The translations under genes were made by a program, and so were the position numbers. Positions 1 to 6,142 of a stretch of DNA of 6,193 bases are shown piece by piece. The notes beneath the pieces were generated by a model, which did no database searches, had not been told where the DNA came from, and worked only from the letters and a program-made list of their open reading frames with translations. Source of the stretch: IMCC26077 sp964418325 (GTDB taxonomy: Bacteria; Actinomycetota; Actinomycetes; Nanopelagicales; Nanopelagicaceae); contig CAYQLC010000042.1 of assembly GCA_964418325.1 (NCBI GenBank), positions 1 to 6,193 of the forward strand, in the 5' to 3' direction. How positions within the stretch are numbered: the stretch's first letter is position 1; the number at the start of each line of letters is the position of its first letter.

Positions 1-879
1 CAGGCCGCCAGCAAGGAGGGCGAGGGCAGCGCCCAGCGCACCATTAAATGTGTCAACGATGAAGATGCCCACACCGAATGTGGCAATCACCAACGCACCA
101 ATCAATAGTGGCCATTTACGAGTCTGCAAATAGAGCCAGATACCTAACGCAGAGCTCACCGCTGAAACAAGATAGGAAGGGATGTTCTGATCTTGCACTT
201 GAAGATATTGCGCTGAGATGAAGTACGTGCCCATTACCAATAGATAGCCCCAGAAATCTTCCTGCAACGTTAATCGTACTGTGAGCCAGAGCCAGATTGA
301 AGCGAGTGCTAACCAGGCAAGCAGAAGTGGATAGTCATATCGCGAATCAAATATCTGTTCGTTGGCGGCAACTAGTGTTGTGAAAATTGCAATGTACAGT
401 GCAACATGGCCAATCGGAGTCTGCACTCGTAAGTAGCCAAAAAGCGTGACTAAAGTTCCAGCCAAAAATGCCAATGAGTACGGACCATCATTTCCTAATG
501 CAGTGCCGATTGCCGCAGTCGTAGCAAGCGCGCTCGCCGGGAAGAGTAAACCAGCAACTCGTCGCTGCGCATTTTTCAGATAATTCAAACGAAGAGCAAG
601 CAGCAAGAGTAGAAGTGCGCTTAGGGCAAAAATAGAAATTTGCCCCACCTTTGTTAGGCGCTCCCATTGTGAATTTAAGAGAATTGCAGCAGCAATCACG
701 GTGAATGCGCCGCCAAGATAACCCCCAATCTCAGCGAGAATTGATCGCCGAGATTGGCGCATATCCGCTATACCGAGATCTTCCGAGTTATATCGAGCTC
801 TAATCTCATCAGCGGTACTGGTGCTTAATTTTCCTTCGTTGATCAGCGATTCAAGTGTGCGATTTAACTTATCGCTCAC
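1..879 (-). CDS. DUF2157-like polytopic membrane protein, C-terminus outside window
   Basis: The frame is open for 293 codons from a GTG at 877-879 to the left edge, so the C-terminus and stop are missing. Residues 1-50 form a soluble, charged, helical head (LNRTLESLINEGKLSTSTADEI) ending in a basic stretch (RQSRRS). About nine or ten hydrophobic segments follow, near residues 52-69, 79-97, 108-128, 134-150, 156-172, 184-203, 209-225, 234-250, 256-275 and 279 onward. A short helical head followed by a first helix ending in a tryptophan (NSQWERLTKVGQ, residues 69-79) resembles DUF2157 membrane proteins, whose function is unknown; this is pattern recognition, not a search. The start is chosen because GTG overlaps the stop of the upstream SIMPL gene (GTGA), which suggests translational coupling. 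No good Shine-Dalgarno lies before it. It may be another multi-helix membrane family. Confidence 0.8.
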   Translation of the reverse strand, partial: MSDKLNRTLESLINEGKLSTSTADEIRARYNSEDLGIADMRQSRRSILAEIGGYLGGAFTVIAAAILLNSQWERLTKVGQISIFALSALLLLLLALRLNYLKNAQRRVAGLLFPASALATTAAIGTALGNDGPYSLAFLAGTLVTLFGYLRVQTPIGHVALYIAIFTTLVAANEQIFDSRYDYPLLLAWLALASIWLWLTVRLTLQEDFWGYLLVMGTYFISAQYLQVQDQNIPSYLVSAVSSALGIWLYLQTRKWPLLIGALVIATFGVGIFIVDTFNGALGAALALLAGGL

Positions 880-1607
880 TTAATAGACCAGCGCACATCA
901 ACAGTGACAGTGACATCTTGCTCACCAAGATCGATCTCAGTTGGTGGCGCTGCAGCCTCTGCAGTTGCGGCCTTTGCAACACCAAACATTGGTGGGTTAT
1001 ATGAGGAGGAACTCTCACTTACCCAGAGAATCTTTCCAAGATCAAAATCAAAGAGTTTGGCATAGGCATTAGCTTTCTTCTTAGCCTTTGCTACCGCTTT
1101 CTCGCGTGCTGCATCTTGTGCATCGTCAATATCAAGAACAATTGGCGTAACTCCGGTAACTTGGATGTTATCTCCACCAGCATCGACCGCTGCATCAATA
1201 ATCATTCCAGCGTTTGTCTCATCACGAATAAGAACAGTAAAACTCTGACTTGCGCGATACCCCTTCAATTCCTGTCCCTTTTCTTGCGTCCAGGTGTATT
1301 CGGGATAAATGGTGAGGTTCTGCGACTGAATATCTTTTGAGGCAACTTTCTGAGCACGCAGGGAGGCGCGGAATGCAGCAGCGCTTGTACTTACCGCCTT
1401 GGAGGCAGCCGAATTAGTCGCACCGACAAAGGAGATCACGGCATTGACACGTACCGTGTCGGGGGTGACCTTCACCGTGCCGGTTCCTTGCACGCTTACA
1501 CCAGAGGAGGCGGCGCTAGCGCTTGCCCCGGTAAATCCGATGGAGCCGAGGGCCAGAGCAGCTGCAAGAAGGGAAGCCGGGATAATTCGTCGCGTTTTTG
1601 TAGTCAT
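876..1607 (-). CDS. Exported SIMPL domain (DUF541) protein
   Basis: This encodes 243 residues. Residues 1-30 are a Sec signal peptide: basic n-region (TKTRR), hydrophobic core (ASLLAAALALGSIGF) and a likely ASA cleavage site at 28-30. The remainder is one SIMPL/DUF541 domain. It opens with VSVQGTGTVKVTPDTVRV (37-54), has DIQSQNLTIYPEY (92-104) and GYRASQSFTVLIRD (116-129), a charged helix AREKAVAKAKKKANAYAKL (167-185), and a final strand VTVTVDVRWSI. Family members are envelope or periplasmic proteins (for example E. coli YggE, linked to oxidative stress; BP26 of Brucella), but the biochemical role is unsettled. The ATG at 1605-1607 is preferred over an in-frame TTG at 1653-1655: it has AGAGGA seven bases upstream, and the signal peptide begins directly after it. 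Its stop overlaps the next membrane-protein gene, so the two are probably one operon. Confidence 0.92.
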   Translation of the reverse strand: MTTKTRRIIPASLLAAALALGSIGFTGASASAASSGVSVQGTGTVKVTPDTVRVNAVISFVGATNSAASKAVSTSAAAFRASLRAQKVASKDIQSQNLTIYPEYTWTQEKGQELKGYRASQSFTVLIRDETNAGMIIDAAVDAGGDNIQVTGVTPIVLDIDDAQDAAREKAVAKAKKKANAYAKLFDFDLGKILWVSESSSSYNPPMFGVAKAATAEAAAPPTEIDLGEQDVTVTVDVRWSIK

Positions 1608-1614
1608 GGCGTAA

Positions 1615-1620
1615 TCCTCT
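1615..1620 (-). promoter_or_regulatory. Ribosome binding site of the SIMPL gene
   Basis: On the minus strand the sequence reads AGAGGA, then seven bases, then ATG at 1607. This is the only clear Shine-Dalgarno sequence before a gene start in the window. It decides the start against the upstream TTG at 1653-1655. Confidence 0.7.
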
Positions 1621-1650
1621 CGCACTTTTCTTAAAGTTTCCTCATAGTGG

Positions 1651-1656
1651 GACAAT
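1651..1656 (+). promoter_or_regulatory. Candidate -10 box for leaderless tsaC
   Basis: GACAAT matches TATAAT at four of six positions and lies at -12 to -7 if transcription starts at the A of the ATG at 1663. No Shine-Dalgarno sequence lies at a usable distance; the nearest purine run, GTGGGA (1647-1652), is about ten bases off and weak. Leaderless transcripts with this spacing are common in actinobacteria. No clear -35 is seen. Confidence 0.35.
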
Positions 1657-1662
1657 ATATAT

Positions 1663-2634
1663 ATGTGTGCTCAGGGGACGATTCTCTCAAATTGCTCAAC
1701 TGATGCTTTAAGGAGCGCTGCAGAAAAACTTCGCGCAGGGGGATTAGTCGCCTTTCCTACTGAGACGGTCTATGGATTGGGCGCAGATGCCACAAATGAG
1801 AGCGCAGTTGCGCGGATTTATGAAGTAAAAGGGCGGCCACATGATCACCCGGTGATTGTGCATTTAGCCGATATCAATCAGGTAAGTGAGTGGGCACACG
1901 ATATCCCTGATTACGCAATCACTCTCGCTCGTAACTTTTGGCCAGGGCCGATGACGTTAATACTTCCGCGAAGTGAAAAAGTAGGTGATTTTATTACGGG
2001 AGGGCAAGAGAGCGTGGGGATTCGAATCCCTGGTAATCCTCTTGCGCTCCAATTCCTCACCCTCGCCGGCGTTGGCGTTGCCGCGCCAAGTGCCAATCGT
2101 TTCGGTGCGATATCGCCAACGAGTGCGCTCGCCGTGCGTGAGGAAATTGGCGAATATCTTGATTCTGACACCGATCTTATTCTCGATGGCGGTTCATCCG
2201 AGGTGGGCGTCGAATCAACAATCATCGAATGTCTGGGAGCTGCGCCAAGAATCCTGCGCCCGGGCGCAATAACAAAAGAGATGATTGAAGCGGCCACTGG
2301 GTTAAGAGTCGATGAGAGTGCATCGAAGGTACGTGCTTCGGGCACGCTTGAGCAGCACTATGCGCCACGAGCCAAAGTCCACTTAGTCGATTCTGAGAAT
2401 TCGATAAACAGAGTGATTCCGGGCGATGGTTTCATTGCCCTCGAGCAATTTCCTACGCCTACAGGCGCAATCCGCCTGGCAAATCCAGCAAATGATGAAG
2501 AGTATGCGCGCGTGCTTTACGACGCCTTACGCGAGGGAGATCGGAAGAAGTTATCTGCGATTTACGTCATTCCACCAACAGGTGATGGTGTGGCGGTAGC
2601 GATTCGGGATCGGTTAAAACGCGCAAGTTCATAG
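1663..2634 (+). CDS. tsaC: L-threonylcarbamoyladenylate synthase, long Sua5 form
   Basis: The enzyme (EC 2.7.7.87) makes threonylcarbamoyl-AMP from threonine, bicarbonate and ATP in the cytoplasm. The Tsa transferase complex then moves the group to A37 of tRNAs reading ANN codons (t6A). The 323 residues hold a complete YrdC domain (about 10-205): PTETVYGLG (32-40), the catalytic KGRP (56-59), WPGPMTLIL (93-101), GIRIPGN (119-125), the nucleotide-site APSANRFG (141-148), ESTI (184-187) and LRPGAI (198-203). A linker with the Sua5-type HYAP motif (232-235) leads into a C-terminal Sua5 domain (about 238-323), so this is the Sua5 (TsaC2) form rather than the short YrdC-only form. All key motifs are present. 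The ATG at 1663 fits the domain start and appears leaderless. It is divergent from the SIMPL gene and ends 46 bases before the next gene. Confidence 0.96.
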   Translation: MCAQGTILSNCSTDALRSAAEKLRAGGLVAFPTETVYGLGADATNESAVARIYEVKGRPHDHPVIVHLADINQVSEWAHDIPDYAITLARNFWPGPMTLILPRSEKVGDFITGGQESVGIRIPGNPLALQFLTLAGVGVAAPSANRFGAISPTSALAVREEIGEYLDSDTDLILDGGSSEVGVESTIIECLGAAPRILRPGAITKEMIEAATGLRVDESASKVRASGTLEQHYAPRAKVHLVDSENSINRVIPGDGFIALEQFPTPTGAIRLANPANDEEYARVLYDALREGDRKKLSAIYVIPPTGDGVAVAIRDRLKRASS

Positions 2635-2668
2635 CGCGATTCACGAGGAAATTTTCCGCTCATTGCAT

Positions 2669-2674
2669 GATAAT
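2669..2674 (+). promoter_or_regulatory. Candidate -10 box for the leaderless Ig-repeat gene
   Basis: GATAAT matches TATAAT at five of six bases and ends six bases before the ATG at 2681, so its -12 to -7 placement is that expected for transcription starting at the ATG. There is no Shine-Dalgarno sequence in the 20 bases before the start. No convincing -35 is seen 16-18 bases upstream. The spacing matches that of the box before tsaC. Confidence 0.5.
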
Positions 2675-2680
2675 TAATCC

Positions 2681-4378
2681 ATGGCGGCACGGAGTCTTCT
2701 TCGGTTCCTAGCACTTACTTCCTTACTCTTCGCCCTCCTCCCCGCGACATCAGCGTCAGCAGCGGGCCCCTTGGCAGTTACGGCGCCAACAATTTCGGGC
2801 ACCCTCGCAGTCGGGCAGACTCTCTCCGCATCTCCAGGAAGTTGGACGCCAACGCCGGCTAGCTACACCTATCAATGGTGGAGTTGCTCCAGCCAAGTAT
2901 TGAGTGCGTGCACCCTAATAAGTGGAGCCACTAACGCTACTTATACATTGGGGCTTAACGATGGCGGAAATTTCTTCTATGTTCAGGTGACTGCCCTTTC
3001 CGCAGGTGGTGGAACCACAGCTAATAGTGCCATTACTGGGCGAGTACTTACCCAACCAACAATTGTGGTTGCTCCCACTATTACTGGTTCAGTGCTCGTC
3101 GGAACGACGCTCACGTTAAGTAGTGGAACGTGGAGTGGTGCAACGACACCTATCTTTTCCTACCAATGGCAGCGCTGTTCATCTACTGATGTGAGCACTT
3201 GCGCCAACATCGTGAATGCAACATCAACAGGATTTACTGTCACTTCATCTGAGGTCGGGTTCTATTTACGTGGTCAAGTATCGGTTGCTGCTAATGCATT
3301 TAATCTTGCTGGAAGCACCTTCTCCGGATTAACGAGTCAAATTTCTTCTGAGCCCATCACCACTGCACTTCCAACAATTACTGGATTAGTTGCTGTTGAT
3401 GAAGTATTGACGGCAACTCGAGGAACCTTTGCAGCATTTCCAACCCCAACGTTTACCCAGCAGTGGCAATCGTGTACTTCGACAGATATCACTACTTGCA
3501 CGCCAATTGAAGGCGCGACCGGGTTGACCTACACTGTGAAAGAGAGTGATGTCGGAAAGTTTTTCCGAATTATGGTGACCGCATCAAATAATCTCGGCGT
3601 GAAGGGTTCGCCAAGCGCATTAACAACAGTCGCAATCAAAACAGCCCTACCAGTTAATTCACTCTTGCCAAGTGTTAGTGGCACTGTGGTAGATCGACAA
3701 ACATTAACTGCCACCAGTGGGACATGGACTGGCGTTCCAATTCCCACTACTGCAATCCAATGGCAGGTTTGTTCTGATGCGCCTGGTGCCAGTTGCTCTG
3801 ACATCACTGGTGCAACGACAAATACTTTGAAATTAACCTTTGCCGATCTCGGCAAATTCTTCCGGGTTAAAGTGACTGCCACGAATCGGATTGGTGTCGT
3901 CACAGCTAATTCAAATCTTTTGGGACCAGTTACAGCGGCTACTAAATTAGACCGCGCGCCATCGACATTTGGTTTCTTGCAAGTGGGACAAGAGTGGATT
4001 GCTACTCCAGGAATATGGAGCGGTGCGATTTCACCCACCTATTCGTATCAGTGGCAGCGCTGTGCTGATGAAAAAGGCGCCTCATGTACCGATATCGCTG
4101 GCGCCACTAAGAAAAATTACCTAATTCAGGATGGCGACAAAGGTTTTTATATTCGTGTGAAAAATTGGATAACCGATCAATCACTTCCAGCCTATAGCGA
4201 GATATTGGCGGTGAAAATCACTGCAAAGCCGGTCCTGCCAACCGTTGCCCCCACGCCGGCCGCTGCGCCTAAGGCGAGCGCTCCAAAGCGGGTAACAATC
4301 ACGTGCGTGAAGGGCAGGAGTAGCCAGAAGGTAACGGGTACTTCGCCAAAATGCCCTTCCGGTTTTAGGAGAAAGTAG
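2681..4378 (+). CDS. Exported protein with five Ig-like modules and basic Cys tail
   Basis: This encodes 565 residues. A Sec signal peptide (about 1-27) has a hydrophobic core LLRFLALTSLLFALL and a likely ASA cleavage site at 25-27. Five tandem Ig-like modules of 96-99 residues begin with P(T/S)xxG at residues 36, 132, 231, 330 and 427. Each carries a W near VGxTLxxxxGxW, a QW(Q/W)xC motif, a second Cys exactly eight residues after the first, an (I/V)xxAT turn, and a D/EVGxFxR-like strand. A Pro/Ala/Lys-rich linker (about 515-536) joins them to a 30-residue tail with C542 and C558 (CVKG, PKCPSGF). There is no LPxTG motif, C-terminal transmembrane helix or catalytic motif. Such modules are common in actinobacterial surface proteins, so adhesion, matrix or wall structure is my inference. 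The next gene starts 13 bases downstream and shares the tail. The exact function is not recognised. Confidence 0.9.
   Translation: MAARSLLRFLALTSLLFALLPATSASAAGPLAVTAPTISGTLAVGQTLSASPGSWTPTPASYTYQWWSCSSQVLSACTLISGATNATYTLGLNDGGNFFYVQVTALSAGGGTTANSAITGRVLTQPTIVVAPTITGSVLVGTTLTLSSGTWSGATTPIFSYQWQRCSSTDVSTCANIVNATSTGFTVTSSEVGFYLRGQVSVAANAFNLAGSTFSGLTSQISSEPITTALPTITGLVAVDEVLTATRGTFAAFPTPTFTQQWQSCTSTDITTCTPIEGATGLTYTVKESDVGKFFRIMVTASNNLGVKGSPSALTTVAIKTALPVNSLLPSVSGTVVDRQTLTATSGTWTGVPIPTTAIQWQVCSDAPGASCSDITGATTNTLKLTFADLGKFFRVKVTATNRIGVVTANSNLLGPVTAATKLDRAPSTFGFLQVGQEWIATPGIWSGAISPTYSYQWQRCADEKGASCTDIAGATKKNYLIQDGDKGFYIRVKNWITDQSLPAYSEILAVKITAKPVLPTVAPTPAAAPKASAPKRVTITCVKGRSSQKVTGTSPKCPSGFRRK
2786..4222 (+). 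repeat. Five tandem Ig-like protein modules
   Basis: Module starts fall at residues 36, 132, 231, 330 and 427, giving periods of 96, 99, 99 and 97 residues. Each module has one Cys pair at identical C-x7-C spacing: 69/77, 166/174, 265/273, 364/372 and 461/469. These probably form a disulfide across a beta hairpin after export. The repeats are clear in protein but well diverged in DNA, so this is an old array under selection, not a recent expansion. Modules 1 and 5 depart most: module 1 has QWWSC, and module 5 lacks the N-x-x-G turn found in modules 3 and 4. Confidence 0.88.
4286..4375 (+). other. C-terminal CVKG/PKCPxGF tail, copy 1
   Basis: These are the last 30 codons of the Ig-repeat gene: KR, a short strand ending in TC, VKG, KVTG, PKCPSGF and RRK. 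The two cysteines are 16 residues apart. The tail is strongly basic, follows a Pro/Ala linker and recurs at the end of the next gene. I infer a small disulfide-closed module or surface-retention signal; no function is established. Confidence 0.75.
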
Positions 4379-4391
4379 TAAATTTTCTGCC

Positions 4392-6059
4392 ATGAGGCGG
4401 AGTGCACGGCTGTTTATAATTTCGGCAACACTTAATCTCGCGCTGATCTTTTCGATACTGCCATCGAATGGTGCTATCTGGTCGCCGAATATCACCCCGC
4501 CAGGAAACAACATCATTGGTGTCAATATCGTTGACTCTTTCTTCAATTCGGGGGAGAACGTTTCTTTGCTCACGGCCCAAGGAGTCCCGCGAATAAATCC
4601 GGACGGAACGCCAAATGCCAGGCTCTGCACTGCTATTGGTGTGGATCCATGTAATAAACCAGATCAAACCTACGTAGCCAATCTTTTATTGCCAGCATGC
4701 AAAGCGGCTAATGAACAGTGGTGTATCGAAAATGTATCGATCCGTAAGAAAGATGAGCCCACAACGAAGAGTGCCACGCTAATTCGGCAGGTTGATAGTG
4801 CGTTGATTGCAAACACTCCTGGAGATGGATTACCTGGTGGTTCGAGTATCAGTTTATGGCGTGCCGAGGGAATGAAAAATAGTGGCGGCGCAGATACATA
4901 TGCGGTTTATGTCGTGCTCAAAGCAACAAAGTTTCCAGGGCGCGGACCAGTCTTTGATGAATTTACCGCAATGGTGCTCCCATATTCAGATAAGAGTGGG
5001 TTCCAATATGAACGACCATTCTCAGACGAGATGACTTTGCCGAATGGGTCCATTCGAATTGGTACGCGAGGCTCCGCTGGAGAGTGCGCGTGGACAGAGA
5101 CAGGTCGATGCGGCTTGATGGAAGATTTTCCCGAGGGCGTACGAGCATCGTTGACCTTGCGGGTAAGTAATCAATTAACTGGTTGGTTGATGGGTCGTAT
5201 GGCAGATCCGTTAATTACGGTGGAAACTTTTGATGCAGAGCAAAACAAGATTGCGATAGATGCCGAACCCGTAAAAGTTCCAAAATTCTATGCGGTCATT
5301 GAGCGTTCGAAGGCAACTCCGGGGATGATGCAGAATATGCCCCGCAACTCTGATTTCACCGGAGTCACTAATAGCCGCGCTAACGAACAGGGCGCATTCT
5401 TCACCATAGATAATTGGAAAGATGTCGCGAAGGATACTGCTGCTGGTTTAGTGAGTACATGGTCGGCCACTACCATCAAAAGTGGTTTTGGTTCACAATG
5501 TCTAGCTGACACAACTAAATTACTTGGCGTTGTCACAACTAACGCGATGGTCTACGAAGGAACTGCGCCAGCTTTCATGGATGGCTCCCTCAATTACAAA
5601 GTTGGTGGGATGCACCTTAATCCTGATGGTTCGGTATTCCAGGGAACTTATGACCTTGTGATGCGTAAAGGCACTGCCCAGTGTTTGTATGGATTTACCG
5701 ACGCACCTATTTCCGCCACAGTCACCATCGTTGATGCTGGCAAGGAGGAGCGAGTACAAACGTCATCGCTCCAAGAATTAGGTACGGGAAATGACAAGTG
5801 GCTTAAACTCTCAGCGCGCGGCTTCACCTTCTCCAGCCCGACGCTCAAAATCAAACTCAATCAAGAGAAGCCGGTAACGACTCAGCCTGCTCAACCTGCC
5901 CAGCCATCATCGCAAGCAGGATCTTCACAGAGCGCGAGTAGCGCGCCAGCAGTTAAGGCGCCGGCAAAACGAATCTCCATTAGCTGCGTCAAGGGCAAAC
6001 TCACCAGAAAAGTCTCAGGCGTCGCTCCCAAGTGCCCCGCGGGATTCAAGAAAAAGTAG
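4392..6059 (+). CDS. Exported cysteine-rich protein of unknown function with shared tail
   Basis: This encodes 555 residues. A signal peptide covers about 1-28 (basic RRSAR, core LFIISATLNLALIFSIL, ending SNGA). The mature part has an N-terminal region (about 29-295) with three Cys pairs, each C-x7-C: 79/87, 103/111 and 232/240. A second region (about 296-490) holds C370 and C431 and the motifs VVTTNAMVYEG, GGMHLNPDGSVFQGTYDL and FTFSSP. From memory this second region resembles a recurring module of actinobacterial secreted proteins, but I cannot name a family. A Gln/Pro/Ser/Ala linker (about 493-525) precedes a 30-residue tail (C532, C548). All ten mature cysteines can be paired. The gap to the upstream gene is 13 bases. 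AGGAG at 4367-4371 is too far from the ATG to act as its binding site, so translation may be coupled or leaderless (TAAATT at 4379-4384). No enzyme motif is seen. Confidence 0.88.
   Translation: MRRSARLFIISATLNLALIFSILPSNGAIWSPNITPPGNNIIGVNIVDSFFNSGENVSLLTAQGVPRINPDGTPNARLCTAIGVDPCNKPDQTYVANLLLPACKAANEQWCIENVSIRKKDEPTTKSATLIRQVDSALIANTPGDGLPGGSSISLWRAEGMKNSGGADTYAVYVVLKATKFPGRGPVFDEFTAMVLPYSDKSGFQYERPFSDEMTLPNGSIRIGTRGSAGECAWTETGRCGLMEDFPEGVRASLTLRVSNQLTGWLMGRMADPLITVETFDAEQNKIAIDAEPVKVPKFYAVIERSKATPGMMQNMPRNSDFTGVTNSRANEQGAFFTIDNWKDVAKDTAAGLVSTWSATTIKSGFGSQCLADTTKLLGVVTTNAMVYEGTAPAFMDGSLNYKVGGMHLNPDGSVFQGTYDLVMRKGTAQCLYGFTDAPISATVTIVDAGKEERVQTSSLQELGTGNDKWLKLSARGFTFSSPTLKIKLNQEKPVTTQPAQPAQPSSQAGSSQSASSAPAVKAPAKRISISCVKGKLTRKVSGVAPKCPAGFKKK
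5967..6056 (+). other. C-terminal CVKG/PKCPxGF tail, copy 2
   Basis: These are the last 30 codons of the second exported protein. Aligned without gaps to the tail of the preceding gene, 17 of 30 residues are identical, including both cysteines (16 apart), CVKG, KV-G, PKCP and GF. Most differences are conservative (R/K, T/S, V/I). The encoding DNA has diverged at many third positions, pointing to selection on the peptide. Confidence 0.75.
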
Positions 6060-6067
6060 GTGTAATC

Positions 6068-6085
6068 CCACCTCATTTGAGGTGG
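6068..6085 (+). terminator. Hairpin terminator candidate after the exported-protein pair
   Basis: CCACCTCA and TGAGGTGG form a perfect 8-bp inverted repeat around TT (in practice a 7-bp stem with a 4-base loop), starting nine bases after the stop codon. No T run follows directly; the nearest is TTTT at 6101-6104. It therefore resembles the tract-less terminators often reported in actinobacteria. Its place between a coding unit and a tRNA gene supports the call. Confidence 0.55.
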
Positions 6086-6108
6086 CTGGGGACTGAGTAG
6101 TTTTCGAT

Positions 6109-6114
6109 TAGACT
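6109..6114 (+). promoter_or_regulatory. Candidate -10 box for tRNA-Lys
   Basis: TAGACT fits TAnnnT and would start transcription near 6121, giving a leader of about 22 bases. TACCCT at 6116-6121 is an alternative. No matching -35 is visible at normal spacing, so this is weak. The expected leader contains a small hairpin, CGCAA-GAAT-TTGCG (6125-6138), ending four bases before the mature tRNA. Confidence 0.25.
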
Positions 6115-6142
6115 CTACCCTCGTCGCAAGAATTTGCGCTTG

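Larger units (their letters stand above)
1608..1662. promoter_or_regulatory. Divergent promoter region between SIMPL and tsaC
   Basis: These 55 bases are the whole spacer between two genes pointing away from each other, so both promoters must lie here or slightly inside the flanking genes. The core is an alternating AT run (1656-1664). On the minus strand TATATT (plus positions 1655-1660) matches the -10 consensus at five of six bases and would leave a leader of roughly 40 bases before the SIMPL ATG. A small inverted repeat, ACTTT-AAGA-AAAGT on the minus strand (near 1624-1637), lies in that leader. I find no convincing -35 boxes. The assignment rests on geometry and -10-like matches only. 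Confidence 0.45.

Noticed and set aside
1608..1655. N-terminal extension of the SIMPL protein by 16 residues from a TTG at 1653-1655
   Set aside because: The extension is charged and would bury the signal peptide. The ATG at 1607 has a good Shine-Dalgarno and begins a normal signal peptide.
2647..2657. Palindrome GGAAATTTTCC between tsaC and the Ig-repeat gene as a terminator
   Set aside because: It leaves only a one-base centre, so it cannot form a stable RNA hairpin at full length, and no T run follows.
3529..4038. Long minus-strand open frame opposite the Ig-repeat gene
   Set aside because: It is antisense to a clearly structured repeat protein, shows no domain logic or start signal, and is explained by codon bias of the real gene.
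2786..4222. Repeated DNA as a CRISPR or recent tandem duplication
   Set aside because: Repetition is visible only in protein at about 97-residue periods; the DNA copies are diverged and there are no short identical repeats with spacers.
4367..4371. AGGAG as the ribosome binding site of the gene at 4392
   Set aside because: It lies 20 bases from the ATG, too far for a normal Shine-Dalgarno, and is inside the end of the upstream gene, encoding part of its basic tail.
4286..4375. Sortase (LPxTG-type) anchoring of the exported proteins
   Set aside because: Neither C-terminus has LPxTG, a hydrophobic helix or the usual order of motif, helix and basic end; only the basic end is present.
4181..4667. 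Overlapping minus-strand open frames across the junction of the two exported-protein genes
   Set aside because: They run opposite both real genes, including the conserved tail, and encode low-plausibility sequence without a binding site.
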